Source of the DNA: Caballeronia calidae | GTDB lineage: Bacteria > Pseudomonadota > Gammaproteobacteria > Burkholderiales > Burkholderiaceae | Direction of reading: 5' to 3' | Length of the DNA stretch: 64,000 nt | Assembly (NCBI RefSeq): GCF_900044055.2 | Contig: NZ_FCOX02000008.1 | Coordinates: 1 to 64,000, forward strand | Shown: positions 33,300-42,002 of the stretch, piece after piece | How positions within the stretch are numbered: the stretch's first letter is position 1 | How the letters are laid out: every line of letters starts with the position of its first letter | The notes under the pieces: model-generated | The model's database searches: none | The model's input: only the letters and a program-made list of their open reading frames with translations | Told to the model about the DNA's origin: nothing | Program-made: the position numbers and the translations under genes

Positions 33300-35281
33300 G
33301 CGTTGATCATGCCGGTCGACTGCGTGATGCGGAAGATCACGAACTCCGCGGGCCGCACGATCGCCACGCCGATCTCCGTCACCACCTGACCGACATCGCG
33401 CACGGCGGGCGGGTTGAGCTCCGCATCGCACTTGACATAGAACGACTGCTCCGGCGTCGTGCCGAACAATGCGCCGGTTCTCCAGACGTTGGTCAGGAAC
33501 GCCGTGATGTTGAGCCTGATCTTGCCCCACAGCGCCTCGTCGTTCGGCTCGAAGACGATCCACTGCGTCCCCTCCTCGATCGACTTCTGCAGGAACAGGA
33601 ACAGACGCCGCACGTTGATGTACTTCCACTCGCCGTTCTTGTCGCCGCCCATGGTGCGCGCGCCCCACACGGTGACCGTGTTGCTCATGATGCGGATCGC
33701 GTTGACGCCGTGCGGATTCAACATTTCCTGCAAGGGCTTGCTGATGTAGTACTTCACCTCGAGCGCACCGCGCACCGCCACGTTCGCCGGCGCCTTGTGC
33801 ACGCCGCGCTGCGTGTCGGTGAGCGCGTAGATGCCGGCCAGATGCCCGCTCGGCGGCACATAGGTGCGTCCGCGATACTTCGCCGCGACCCGGCGGCCCG
33901 GATCGGTGTCCTGCAGTTCCTTCGCCGGATCGCTCACTTCGATGTGCGGGAAATACAGCGCTGCGCTCTTGCACACGCGAGGCAGGATCGAGTTGGTGCC
34001 CGAGTATTCGAGCTGGCCGATATCGAGATCGCCGCGGGCGTCGGCCACTTCCTCGGGCGTGTCGAGGATGGCGAAGCAGTTCTCGCGGTTCTCGGCATGC
34101 GACATCAGCGCTTCCCACGTGCCGGGCGTTCTCGGCAGACCGGGCGCGGCGATGATGGCGATGTCGTCGATCGATCTGAAGTTCTGCAGCACGCGATCGA
34201 GCTGGTCCATGCGCTCGATGCGCGCGACGAATGCCTTGGTCCCGCCGTTCTTGAAGAAGCCGTTGACCGCATGCGTCAGCGCATGATGGCCCGGATGGCA
34301 TGGACGGAAGATCCACTTGTCGGGGTTGTCCGGCGCGTCGGGATGATCCGGGTCGGCGGGCGGGCGCACGGGATCGTCGCGATAGGCGGAGAACGTGCCG
34401 AAGCGCTCCGTGTACTCGGTGAAGTTGGTGCAGAGCTTGGTGTCGCAGGCGTCGGCTTTCAGCGTGAACGCCTGCAGGATGTACGGGCGCAGGATCGACG
34501 GCGCGAGCGCGCTGTCGTCGGGCTTCGCATCGGCGTCGAAATAGCCCAGCTCCCTCGCGAGCGGATCGTTGTCGGCGGATGGGGTGGACACGGCGGCCGT
34601 TTCCGTGCCGCCCGCGGGCGCCGACGCAGCGGCAGCGGCCTCGGCCGGTTTCGCCGCCGCGCCTTCGGCGCCCGCCTCGGCCGGCAGGAGCGCGGACGTC
34701 TCATCGAGTTCGCGCTGCAGCCGCGCGATGTCGTTGTCCGCCGCACCGTGCCTCGACGTGATCTTGCGCAGCGCCGTTTCCTTGTTCGCGAGCGTCGTGC
34801 GCGCCGCTTCGAGCGCCGTCTGCTTCGCCGGCTTGTCTTCGGCGGACGCGGACTCGAAATCGGTTTCGAGCGGCTGCAGCGCCTTCTGCGCGTCGTCGCG
34901 TTCGGACGTGGCCTTGTCCAGGTCGGCTTTCGCGGACGCCAGCCGCGTCTGCGCGAGTCCGAGCTTGGTCTTCAATTCCTGCGCGGTGCCGCGCAGGCTC
35001 GCGATGCGCCGCTCGCGCTCTTCGTCGAGTGTCGCTATCTCGCCCGCATGCTCCGGCTTGCCCGGATCGAGCGCCGCCCGCCTCGCGCTGATGGCTTCGA
35101 GCTCGAGCGCGGCGCGCGCCGCGACGGGATCGTAGTCGGGATTGGGCACAGGAAGATAGATCGTCGGCGGCACGATGCCGATCAGACCGACCACGTTGGT
35201 TCCCACGCCCGCGATCGGTTGCTGCGCGGAAGGCACTTCTTCCACGTAGACGCCAGGGGCAAGATAAGTAGCGCTTGACAT
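33296..35281 (-). CDS. eCIS sheath protein 1 with a coiled-coil insertion
   Basis: A 661-residue sheath protein. The N-terminus is canonical (YLAPGVYVEEVPSAQQPIAGVGTNVVGLIGI), and the C-terminal half is a complete sheath core (GVHKAPANVAVRGALEVKYYI, GVNAIRIMSNTVTVWGARTM, YINVRRLFLFLQKSIEEGTQWIVFEPND, PAEFVIFRITQST). Between them, about residues 38-280, is an insertion of roughly 240 residues where simpler sheaths go straight on. It has a heptad-rich charged coiled coil (about 51-190, for example LDEERERRIASLRGTAQELK), then an Ala/Pro linker. Such an insert would project from the outer surface of the sheath. The ATG at 35281 has GGGGACG upstream. It is the likely major sheath subunit. Confidence 0.95.
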   Translation of the reverse strand: MSSATYLAPGVYVEEVPSAQQPIAGVGTNVVGLIGIVPPTIYLPVPNPDYDPVAARAALELEAISARRAALDPGKPEHAGEIATLDEERERRIASLRGTAQELKTKLGLAQTRLASAKADLDKATSERDDAQKALQPLETDFESASAEDKPAKQTALEAARTTLANKETALRKITSRHGAADNDIARLQRELDETSALLPAEAGAEGAAAKPAEAAAAASAPAGGTETAAVSTPSADNDPLARELGYFDADAKPDDSALAPSILRPYILQAFTLKADACDTKLCTNFTEYTERFGTFSAYRDDPVRPPADPDHPDAPDNPDKWIFRPCHPGHHALTHAVNGFFKNGGTKAFVARIERMDQLDRVLQNFRSIDDIAIIAAPGLPRTPGTWEALMSHAENRENCFAILDTPEEVADARGDLDIGQLEYSGTNSILPRVCKSAALYFPHIEVSDPAKELQDTDPGRRVAAKYRGRTYVPPSGHLAGIYALTDTQRGVHKAPANVAVRGALEVKYYISKPLQEMLNPHGVNAIRIMSNTVTVWGARTMGGDKNGEWKYINVRRLFLFLQKSIEEGTQWIVFEPNDEALWGKIRLNITAFLTNVWRTGALFGTTPEQSFYVKCDAELNPPAVRDVGQVVTEIGVAIVRPAEFVIFRITQSTGMINA

Positions 35282-35312
35282 AGAAACGTCCCCTTACAGT
35301 CGATACCCGCCA

Positions 35313-35939
35313 TCAAGATTGACTTCCCACGCGAGCGCGCACGACGGCGCTGCTCATCCAGGCGTCGTAGCGGAAAACTCTTTCCGTGACGAGCCTCACC
35401 TCTTTCGGAATACTCACGTCTACGGACAACGTGACCGTGTAATTGATCGCCGCCTTCGGTTTTCCGCCCATCGCTTGCCAGAATTCGCCGAGGCTCTGCA
35501 ACCGGCCAGGCTGCAGCGCGCTCACCGGCAGCGGCAGATCGCTTCCGGCGAGCCGGCCGCGCAGCAGCTCCCTCGGCAGCGTGCGATGCCTGAGCAACGC
35601 GCGCATCACTTCGCCGAGCAGACGATGCTCGTCCTCGGCGGGACTCGCGAGTCCTTCGCGGGGCCAGGCGGTGATCAGATAGGAAGCGTCGATCCGAACG
35701 GGCGCCGCCATGCGCTCCGTCACGCCATCGCTGCGGCGTTCGAAGTGGACCTCGTTGCTGCGCAATTCGAGGTTCTCGCGAACGTCGTAGAGAAACAGAT
35801 CGACGGCCGGTGTCGTGACGGATTGCGGCGGGAACTGATCGTCAGGCGCTTCAAAGCTGACCTGGATCTGTTCGGACAGGCCCGGCGCAAGCTCGCGTCG
35901 CAACAGCGCTGCGAGCGTCTCGTCGAGGTCATCGATCAT
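35313..35939 (-). CDS. eCIS cap/terminator protein (DUF4255, Afp16-like)
   Basis: A 208-residue DUF4255 protein, the Afp16-like cap that ends tube and sheath growth. Marks: MIDDLDETLAALLRREL, VTTPAVDLFLYDVRENLELRSNE, ASYLITAWPREG, EDEHRLLGEVMRALLRHRTLP and NYTVTLSVDVSIPKEVRLVTERVFR. It is the first gene of the eCIS operon, 31 bases before sheath 1. The ATG at 35939 gives the standard start MIDDLDE; a longer frame upstream is unconserved. The 5' UTR from the predicted promoter would be about 165 bases. Confidence 0.93.
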   Translation of the reverse strand: MIDDLDETLAALLRRELAPGLSEQIQVSFEAPDDQFPPQSVTTPAVDLFLYDVRENLELRSNEVHFERRSDGVTERMAAPVRIDASYLITAWPREGLASPAEDEHRLLGEVMRALLRHRTLPRELLRGRLAGSDLPLPVSALQPGRLQSLGEFWQAMGGKPKAAINYTVTLSVDVSIPKEVRLVTERVFRYDAWMSSAVVRARVGSQS

Positions 35940-36110
35940 GACTGATTCCGTTCTGCGTGAAGCCGGGTCACTACTGCGTCCCGGCGGCGCCGGCCGGATG
36001 ACCGGGGCAACGCGGATGACCGTAGATGCGCCTGCTGGATGACTCAAAAACCTGTCGCTCGGGCGAGGTTCCGCGATTCGCTTTCCCTTCGCCGCCGAAC
36101 GACGATTAGA

Positions 36111-36139
36111 GGGATAGGCGACGCCCCTAGCAATGTCAA
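36111..36139 (-). promoter_or_regulatory. Predicted sigma70 promoter of the eCIS operon
   Basis: On the minus strand, TTGACA (36139-36134) and TATCCC (36116-36111) are separated by exactly 17 bases. The -35 box is a perfect match and the -10 box a partial one. Transcription would start near 36104, about 165 bases before the cap gene ATG. No other good promoter was seen in the 17-kb run of minus-strand genes, which fits a single long transcript. Confidence 0.65.
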
Positions 36140-36498
36140 GGATTGCTACTAAAGCTGGCTGAATGCGCCAGTTCCTTGTCTTCGGGAAGATCCTTTTTTC
36201 ACCTTTAATACGTTGCAAGCGGCAAGCCCGGATAAGCAGCCCCAGAAAATGCAGTGAACGATGAATGGGCTTTCACGGGCGACAAACCGTTGTTATGGAT
36301 TCTTCAACGAGGGCGCGTTAAGTCGGCAAGGTTCGTCGCAGACCACGACGAGTTCAGCCTGCCGTCACGCATTGGATATTCAGCATAGACATAACTGGGG
36401 ATCGCAGGCGTACCGCAAAGCGCGTTCATTCCATCGAACGCTTCTTCCGTCACGCCCGCACGCCGCGCGATTCGCAGGGTCAGTCAGTGGGAGGCAAC
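36140..36498. other. Divergent intergenic region between eCIS and signalling operons
   Basis: About 360 bases upstream of the VWA-FHA gene, back to back with the eCIS promoter. It should contain the plus-strand promoter of the signalling operon, but no clear -35/-10 pair was found. It is more AT-rich than its surroundings near 36180-36300. Reading frames here show no family-like sequence. Confidence 0.4.
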
Positions 36499-38109
36499 GT
36501 GAGCCTGTGTTCAATTCGTGCAGCGTGGATGCTGACAGCCCTTCTCGCCGCGAACGTGTCCGTGAGCGCGGCCGAACTGCAGGCGGTCACCGTCGCGCAA
36601 CCCGAACGCGGGACGGTCATCGTCACGGTGCGATCGCCTGACGAAGCGCCTCCGGCTTCCGCCTTCAATCTGAATCTGCAAAGCGGCGGCATCGACATGC
36701 ACGTGCCGGCGAGCGCGGTCACGCCCGCGTCGAATCCCGGTGCCGATCTGGCGACGACGGTGATCATCTGCATCGATCGCAGCGGCTCCATGCAGGGCGC
36801 GGTCCGCGAGATCAGGAACGCGCTGCGCGACGTGCTCGCGACGCCGCGTCCCGATCTGCGCATCGGCATCATGGCGTTCGGTTCGACCATCACGCCGCTG
36901 TCGCCGTTCACCTCCGATGCGAATGCGTCGATGCGGGTCATCGACGGCATTCAGGGCGAAGTCGGGCACGACGGACAGACCAAGCTCTTCGACGCGATCG
37001 CGAGCGCCGGCGCGCGGCTCGCCAACGATCCGGCGCGCGGGCCGAAGCGGCTCATCGTGATTTCGGATGGCAAGGACGAAGGCAGCAGGATGCCGCGCGA
37101 GACGCTCGTCGACATCGCGCATCAGCGTCAGGCGCCACTCGATACGATCGCGTTCGGTCCGCTCGCGCCGCGATGGTCGGGATCGCTCGCGTCGCTGTCG
37201 AGCGCGACGGGCGGAAAGTTCGTGCTCGTCGAAAGCGGACCGAAGCTGGCCGACGCGATCCGCAACGAGCTCGGCACCACGCAGGCGTCCGCCTACGACG
37301 TCAGGTTCGGTTATCGGTCCGAAGCCGGCACCGCGACGGCAAGCACGGCCGCCCTCGCCTACGCGCCGCCCGGACGGCCGGTCGCGCTGATTCCGATCAA
37401 CGTGGCCATCGCCGCGCCCGCCACGAATGAACCGGCGCCCGTGCCGCCGCCGGACCCGGAGCCGGAGCCGAAGCCTCCCGTCGTGACGCCGCCGCAATCG
37501 CATTCGTGGCTCGACATGAAGTTCACGTTCCTGAGCCTCACCATCGATACGAAGGGGTTGTTCGCCGGACTGCTCGCGCTCATCGCCGGATCGCTCGCGA
37601 TGTTCTTCGCGCTGCGCCGCAAGCGCGCGCCGGAGCCGGAGCGCGAGACGCAAGCGCCGGCGCAGAACCGTGTGCGCGCCGAGACGGTGCGCGAGCATCA
37701 GGGCACGCGCGTCGGCGCCGTGTTCGGTCTGCCCGCGCCGGGTCGGCCCGCGGCCATTCTGGTCAACACGAGCCAGCGTCATCCGGGCAAGCCTTATCCG
37801 ATCGAGAAGACGGCGGTGCGCATCGGCGCGGACGATGACAACGATCTCGTCGTTCCCGACGACGGCTACGTGTCGCGCCGGCATGCGGCTATCCGCTTCG
37901 ATGGCGGCACGCTCTATCTCACCGATCTCAATTCGAGCAACGGCACCTGGCGCAACGATGTGCGCCTCGGCAACGCACCCGTGAGCCTCGCGCCGGGCGA
38001 CGTGCTGCGCTTCGCGCGCACGACCTACGAAGTGCGCGGCGTCGAGCGTCAGGCGCCGTATGACGAAGCGGGCCGCCGCGAGAACCGCTATGAACGCCGC
38101 GTTCCGTGA
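36499..38109 (+). CDS. Membrane VWA-FHA domain protein
   Basis: A 536-residue protein with signal peptide, von Willebrand A domain, one membrane helix and a C-terminal FHA domain. The VWA has the metal-binding motif IICIDRSGSMQG (DxSxS) near residue 90 and VISDGKD later. A Pro-rich hinge (about 312-330) precedes the helix GLFAGLLALIAGSLAMFFAL (about 353-373). The FHA domain (about 435-515) shows VRIGADDDNDLVVPDDGYVSRRHAAIRF and LNSSNGTWRND, with the RI, SRRH and NG residues that bind phosphothreonine intact. The predicted topology puts VWA in the periplasm and FHA in the cytosol. It is first in the signalling operon and a likely phosphopeptide reader for the two kinases. GTG start after GGGAGG. 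Confidence 0.88.
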   Translation: MSLCSIRAAWMLTALLAANVSVSAAELQAVTVAQPERGTVIVTVRSPDEAPPASAFNLNLQSGGIDMHVPASAVTPASNPGADLATTVIICIDRSGSMQGAVREIRNALRDVLATPRPDLRIGIMAFGSTITPLSPFTSDANASMRVIDGIQGEVGHDGQTKLFDAIASAGARLANDPARGPKRLIVISDGKDEGSRMPRETLVDIAHQRQAPLDTIAFGPLAPRWSGSLASLSSATGGKFVLVESGPKLADAIRNELGTTQASAYDVRFGYRSEAGTATASTAALAYAPPGRPVALIPINVAIAAPATNEPAPVPPPDPEPEPKPPVVTPPQSHSWLDMKFTFLSLTIDTKGLFAGLLALIAGSLAMFFALRRKRAPEPERETQAPAQNRVRAETVREHQGTRVGAVFGLPAPGRPAAILVNTSQRHPGKPYPIEKTAVRIGADDDNDLVVPDDGYVSRRHAAIRFDGGTLYLTDLNSSNGTWRNDVRLGNAPVSLAPGDVLRFARTTYEVRGVERQAPYDEAGRRENRYERRVP

Positions 38110-38176
38110 CGCGCCGCGAAGCGATGAACGAGACGAGTGAGACGAGCGCGACAGCGCGGGCAGGACGATACGCACT

Positions 38177-39415
38177 ATGAACACATGGTCGGTGGGGCAA
38201 CGTTCGGAAACCGGCTTCGTGCGCGCCGAGAATCAGGACCGCATGAGCTGGATCCGCGCGCGGGCCGCCGATATCTTCGTCGTCTCCGATGGCATGGGCG
38301 GTCATGCCGGCGGCGCGCTCGCGGCGCAGCTGACGGTGGAGACGCTGCAGCGGAAGCTGGCGGATTTCGCGTCGCTGGACGGGGCGGCCGCGACGCTGGA
38401 AAGCGCATTCCAGGCCGCCAACGATGCCGTGTTCGCGCGCGGCCAGAGCAGCAATCCCGCGACGGCCCGCATGGGCGCGACCGCCGTCGCGCTGCTCGCG
38501 TCGGGCAATCAGGTCATGCTCGCGCATGTCGGCGACAGCCGCGCCTATCTGCTCGACCGGCGCGGCACGCTGCAACGTCTCACGAAGGACCACAGCCTCG
38601 TGCAGCGGATGGTCGACGCGAACGTGCTGTCCGAAGCGGAGGCGGCGAATCATCCCGATGCAAGCGTGCTCGAACGGGCGATGGGACAGGCGCCGCGCGT
38701 CGAGGTCGAGGTGAGCGGCTGGCTGCGCGTGCATCCCGGCGAGGCCTGCATGCTGTGCTCGGATGGCCTGTGCGGCTATGTCGAGGACGACGCCATCGCG
38801 AGCGTGATGCGCAGCGGCCATGCGCCCCAGCAAACGGCGGACGCGCTCGTGCGGCTCGCGCTCGAACGCGGCGGCGAGGACAACGTGACCGTGCAGGTGT
38901 TGCGTTATGGCGCGCGGCAGGCGCGGTGGCGGCGCTGGGTTCTGCCCGGCGTCATCGCCGGGGCGCTCGCGGCACTGGCGCTGGCGCTGGCGCCGGGACT
39001 GGGATTGGGATTGGGATGGCTCGGCATGCAATCGAAGCGCTTCAGCGCCGATGATGATGCGCGCCGCGTCAATGACGCTGCGTCGAAGGCCGCATCGACG
39101 ACGCCAGCATCGGCCGCTGCACCCGATGCGCGTCTCGTCACGCTCGAAGCGCGCGTTCAGGAGAACGCAGCGAATCAGCGCGCGGCCGATGCCGATCTCG
39201 ATCGCAAACTCGATGAGCTGCGTGGACGCATCGACCGGATGGAGAAGCGGCTCGATGCCGGCAGTCACGCGGGCGCGCATGTCGCGCCGCGCGCCGAGAG
39301 CGCGAGGAAGGCCGCGCGCACGACAGGCGCGAGAGCGGCGGCACCGTCATCGCAACATCAGGCGGTGTCCGCCGCGCCGGCGAGCGCGACGGACGCGGCC
39401 GAAGGTTCTCCATGA
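38177..39415 (+). CDS. PP2C-type Ser/Thr phosphatase with membrane helix
   Basis: A 412-residue PPM/PP2C phosphatase that should dephosphorylate targets of the neighbouring kinases, as PppA does in type VI secretion. Catalytic metal-binding motifs are present: ENQDRM near residue 20, VVSDGMGGHAGG near 38, AHVGDSRAYLLDR near 120, CSDGLCGYVEDDAI near 197, and GGEDNVTVQVL near 238. Unlike soluble PppA, it continues with a membrane helix (VLPGVIAGALAALALALAPGL, about 255-275), then a coiled-coil segment (about 315-360) and an Ala-rich tail. Its stop overlaps the next small frame (ATGA). It lies 67 bases after the VWA-FHA gene. Confidence 0.92.
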   Translation: MNTWSVGQRSETGFVRAENQDRMSWIRARAADIFVVSDGMGGHAGGALAAQLTVETLQRKLADFASLDGAAATLESAFQAANDAVFARGQSSNPATARMGATAVALLASGNQVMLAHVGDSRAYLLDRRGTLQRLTKDHSLVQRMVDANVLSEAEAANHPDASVLERAMGQAPRVEVEVSGWLRVHPGEACMLCSDGLCGYVEDDAIASVMRSGHAPQQTADALVRLALERGGEDNVTVQVLRYGARQARWRRWVLPGVIAGALAALALALAPGLGLGLGWLGMQSKRFSADDDARRVNDAASKAASTTPASAAAPDARLVTLEARVQENAANQRAADADLDRKLDELRGRIDRMEKRLDAGSHAGAHVAPRAESARKAARTTGARAAAPSSQHQAVSAAPASATDAAEGSP

Positions 39416-39573
39416 AAGCACTGCCCCACGAACGGAGCCGTTCCATGAACATCCAGTCGATCCACCACGCAGCGGTTCGGGCAAGCGCGCGCGCATGCAT
39501 CGCGCGCGTGCCGGGGACGTGGCGCATTTTCAACCGCGCCCTGCGCGCATCCCACGAAGGCGGTGCCTCATGA
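39412..39573 (+). CDS. Possible small basic protein (53 residues)
   Basis: A small frame whose ATG overlaps the phosphatase stop (ATGA) and whose TGA overlaps the start of the zinc ribbon-FHA gene (ATGA). It fills the 154-base gap exactly. The product is basic (NIQSIHHAAVRASARAC, then VPGTWRIFNRALRASHEG). A second ATG at 39445 has GGAGCC upstream. No family is recognised; the double coupling is the main support. Confidence 0.4.
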   Translation: MKALPHERSRSMNIQSIHHAAVRASARACIARVPGTWRIFNRALRASHEGGAS

Positions 39574-40331
39574 GCGATAGAACCATCAAGTCCTTCATCG
39601 GCCGGCTGTGGGGCGGCGCACCGTCCGCCACCGGCTATGGCAAGACCGGAACCACGTGTCCGAAGGGACATCCGATGGACCCGAGCTGGACCGAATGTCC
39701 CGTGTGCCGGGCGGAGAGCCAGTCGAAAGACAAGACTTCGGCCGACACCGTGTCGCCGCACGCAACCAGGAGCGCAGCCATGTCACGCAATCCGACCGTC
39801 ACGCCCGGCAGCACGCCGAACCGCGATTCCGGCGCCACGCGCATCGATCCGGGCGACGAGCGCATCGGGCAGCCGCGCGCGTACCAGTCCGCCGTGCGCC
39901 GCAAGATCACCGGCGTCGTCGTCACCTTCACCTGGGAGCGCCAGGGCGAGCTGTTCGTCCTCTATGAAGGACGCAACGTGATCGGCAAGGGGGAAGTCGC
40001 GAGCGAAGGCGGCCGGCCGTGCGACGTGCTGCTGCAATCCGATCCGACGATGTCGAGCGAGCACGCCATGATCCTCTGCCGCCACGGCCGCTACGAACTG
40101 TTCGATCTGCGCAGCACGAACGGCACGTTCGTCGATGACGCGTTCGTCGAGACCACCGGCGTCGATCTCAAGGATGGCGCGAAGATCAAGACGGGCGACA
40201 CGGTCTGGGTGTTCCGCAGGATCGTCGGCGACGATGCCGGAGCCGCCGTGAAGCACGCGCGCCGCGACGATCCGGACGATCCCGATGAACCGGACGACCC
40301 GCCGCCGCGCGATCGCTCCAGGGTGCTGTGA
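39570..40331 (+). CDS. Zinc ribbon-FHA domain protein
   Basis: A 253-residue soluble protein. The N-terminal part has a zinc-ribbon-like motif, TCPKGHPMDPSWTECPVC (about residues 29-46), followed by a disordered linker. The FHA domain (about 118-215) reads GRNVIGKGEVASEGGRPCDVLL, DPTMSSEHAMILCRHGRYELFDL and RSTNGTFVDDAFV, with the SSEH and TNG phosphothreonine contacts kept. The tail is highly acidic and Pro-rich (DDPDDPDEPDDPPP). By analogy with Fha1 of type VI secretion it could be the cytosolic partner phosphorylated by the kinase encoded next. GAAGG precedes the ATG, and the next gene starts 10 bases on. Confidence 0.87.
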   Translation: MSDRTIKSFIGRLWGGAPSATGYGKTGTTCPKGHPMDPSWTECPVCRAESQSKDKTSADTVSPHATRSAAMSRNPTVTPGSTPNRDSGATRIDPGDERIGQPRAYQSAVRRKITGVVVTFTWERQGELFVLYEGRNVIGKGEVASEGGRPCDVLLQSDPTMSSEHAMILCRHGRYELFDLRSTNGTFVDDAFVETTGVDLKDGAKIKTGDTVWVFRRIVGDDAGAAVKHARRDDPDDPDEPDDPPPRDRSRVL

Positions 40332-40341
40332 AGAGCCGATC

Positions 40342-41307
40342 ATGGGTTTTCGCAGCGGACAACACGTCGGCGCCTACGTGATCGACAGCCTGCTCGGCCG
40401 CGGCGGCATGGCGAGCGTCTGGCGCGCGTGGGACAAGCGGCACGGCGATCAGGTGGCGATCAAGATCATCGCGGATTCGTGCGGCGGCGGGCAGTTCGCC
40501 GATCGCTTCATCGGCGAAATCCGGCATCACGCGAGCCTGCGTCATCCGAACATCGTCCGGGTGCGCGAGGTGTTCAGCGTCGCGGGCCAGCCTTGCATGG
40601 TGATGGATCTGGTATCGGGCGGCTCGCTCGCGGGACTGCTGGAGAAGAGCCCGCAGCACCGCCTGCCGGTCGAGACCGCGCTGCCGCTCGTCACCGAAAT
40701 CCTCGGGGCGCTCGACTACGCGCATCGGCAGAGCATGGTGCATCGCGATGTCAAGCCGTCGAACGTGCTGCTGGATCGATCGCATCAGCATGCGTACCTG
40801 TCCGATTTCGGCATCGCGCTCGCGGTCGGCGAGAAGCGGCTCACGCAATTCGGCAGCTCGGTCGGCACGAGCGCGTACATGAGCCCCGAGCAGATTCGCG
40901 CGACCGGCACGATCGATTACCGGTCCGATGTGTACAGCATGGGCTGCGTGCTGTACGAAGCGCTGACCGGCCGGCCGCCCTTCGTGGCCGAAGGCGCGGA
41001 CGACGAGAACGACGACGCGGCCTTCGCCGCCGTGCTCTCGATGCACCTGAGCGCCGCGCCGCTGCCGCCGAAGCAGCGCGTGCCGGGCATCCCGGCGCAC
41101 GTGAACGCGCTCGTCATGCGCGCGCTGGAGAAGGACCCGGCGCGGCGCATTCCCGGCTGCGCCGAATTCGCGAAGCGCCTCGCCGCCGGCGACGGCGACA
41201 ACGACGAGGTGCGCGCGGGCCTGCTCCGCTCGCCGATGCGCATCGCGATGACCGCGTTCGTGTTGGCGGTCATCGTCGCGGGCGTGGTGATCGTCATGAG
41301 CGGATGA
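40342..41307 (+). CDS. Hanks-type Ser/Thr kinase, tail-anchored
   Basis: A 321-residue eukaryotic-like protein kinase. Motifs: Gly loop LLGRGGMASVWRAWD, lysine in QVAIKII, catalytic loop VHRDVKPSNVLL near residue 133, DFGIA near 154, activation segment GTSAYMSPEQ, and DVYSMGCVLYEALTGRPPF. It ends in one hydrophobic segment (IAMTAFVLAVIVAGVVIVMSG) with nothing beyond, so it is anchored by its C-terminus without a periplasmic sensor. This differs from PpkA, which has an outer domain. It is cotranscribed with the FHA and PP2C genes. All catalytic residues are intact, so activity is likely. Confidence 0.93.
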   Translation: MGFRSGQHVGAYVIDSLLGRGGMASVWRAWDKRHGDQVAIKIIADSCGGGQFADRFIGEIRHHASLRHPNIVRVREVFSVAGQPCMVMDLVSGGSLAGLLEKSPQHRLPVETALPLVTEILGALDYAHRQSMVHRDVKPSNVLLDRSHQHAYLSDFGIALAVGEKRLTQFGSSVGTSAYMSPEQIRATGTIDYRSDVYSMGCVLYEALTGRPPFVAEGADDENDDAAFAAVLSMHLSAAPLPPKQRVPGIPAHVNALVMRALEKDPARRIPGCAEFAKRLAAGDGDNDEVRAGLLRSPMRIAMTAFVLAVIVAGVVIVMSG

Positions 41308-41357
41308 ACCTTCCTGCGACGCAGGACGGATGTGTTTGAAAAACTCAGGAGCACGCA

Positions 41358-41975
41358 ATGTTTCGGATCGTTCTTATCAGCTTGCTCGCCGCGCTGACCG
41401 CGGCCTGCGCCACGCCTCAGCAGAATGCGGCGCTCGAATGCGGCGCGGGCGGCGCCATCGCGGCCATGCTCCTGTGCAAGGTCGCGGGCGGCGACACGGG
41501 AAAATGCGCGGCGATCGGCGCCGGCGTGGGCGTGCTGGGCGGCGCCGGCTGCTATGCCTATTCCGACAAGATGGCCAGGCGTCAGAAGGAACTCGAAGGC
41601 CATGAGAACGATCTCGATGCGCGCCTCAAGTACGTCAAGGATGTGAACAGCGATACCGCCGCGTACAACGCGCAGCTCACGAAGGACGTCGGAACGGCGA
41701 AGCAGAAGACCGATGATCTCGTCGCGCAGATGCGGCAAAAGGCGGTGGACCAGCAGCAGCTCGCGGATCAGCGCAAGGCGCTCGATACGCAGATCAGGCT
41801 CGCCAACGACAACATCGCGCTGCAGCGCAAGCAGATCACCTCGATGCGCACGTTCCAGGCGCAGCAGAGCGTGAAGTCGCAGGAACTGACTTCGGAAATC
41901 CAGCGTCAGCAGATGCTGCTTGCCGAGACCGAGCGCGAGACCAGCGCCCTCGCCGCGCAGCGGCAGCGCATCTAG
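41358..41975 (+). CDS. Coiled-coil lipoprotein A
   Basis: A 205-residue predicted lipoprotein. The lipobox is LTAAC near residue 17; a Gly/Ala-rich hydrophobic hairpin (GAGGAIAAMLLCKVAGG, then GAGVGVLGGAGCYAY) resembles a glycine-zipper segment. From about residue 70 to the end it is a continuous coiled coil rich in Gln and Lys (for example KQKTDDLVAQMRQKAVDQQQ). AGGAG precedes the ATG. It and the next lipoprotein look like a pair that could form an envelope scaffold or sensor with the kinases. No family function is known to me. Confidence 0.75.
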   Translation: MFRIVLISLLAALTAACATPQQNAALECGAGGAIAAMLLCKVAGGDTGKCAAIGAGVGVLGGAGCYAYSDKMARRQKELEGHENDLDARLKYVKDVNSDTAAYNAQLTKDVGTAKQKTDDLVAQMRQKAVDQQQLADQRKALDTQIRLANDNIALQRKQITSMRTFQAQQSVKSQELTSEIQRQQMLLAETERETSALAAQRQRI

Positions 41976-42002
41976 CGCGACGAACCACGGATGGAAACCG
42001 CC

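Noticed and set aside
14819-36139. Intact prophage or tail-like prophage remnant
   Set aside because: No integrase, terminase, capsid, portal, repressor or attachment repeats. Gene order and cap/ATPase genes match eCIS.
36261-36641. Plus-strand 126-codon frame before the VWA-FHA gene
   Set aside because: No similarity pattern and it overlaps the start of a well-supported gene in another frame.
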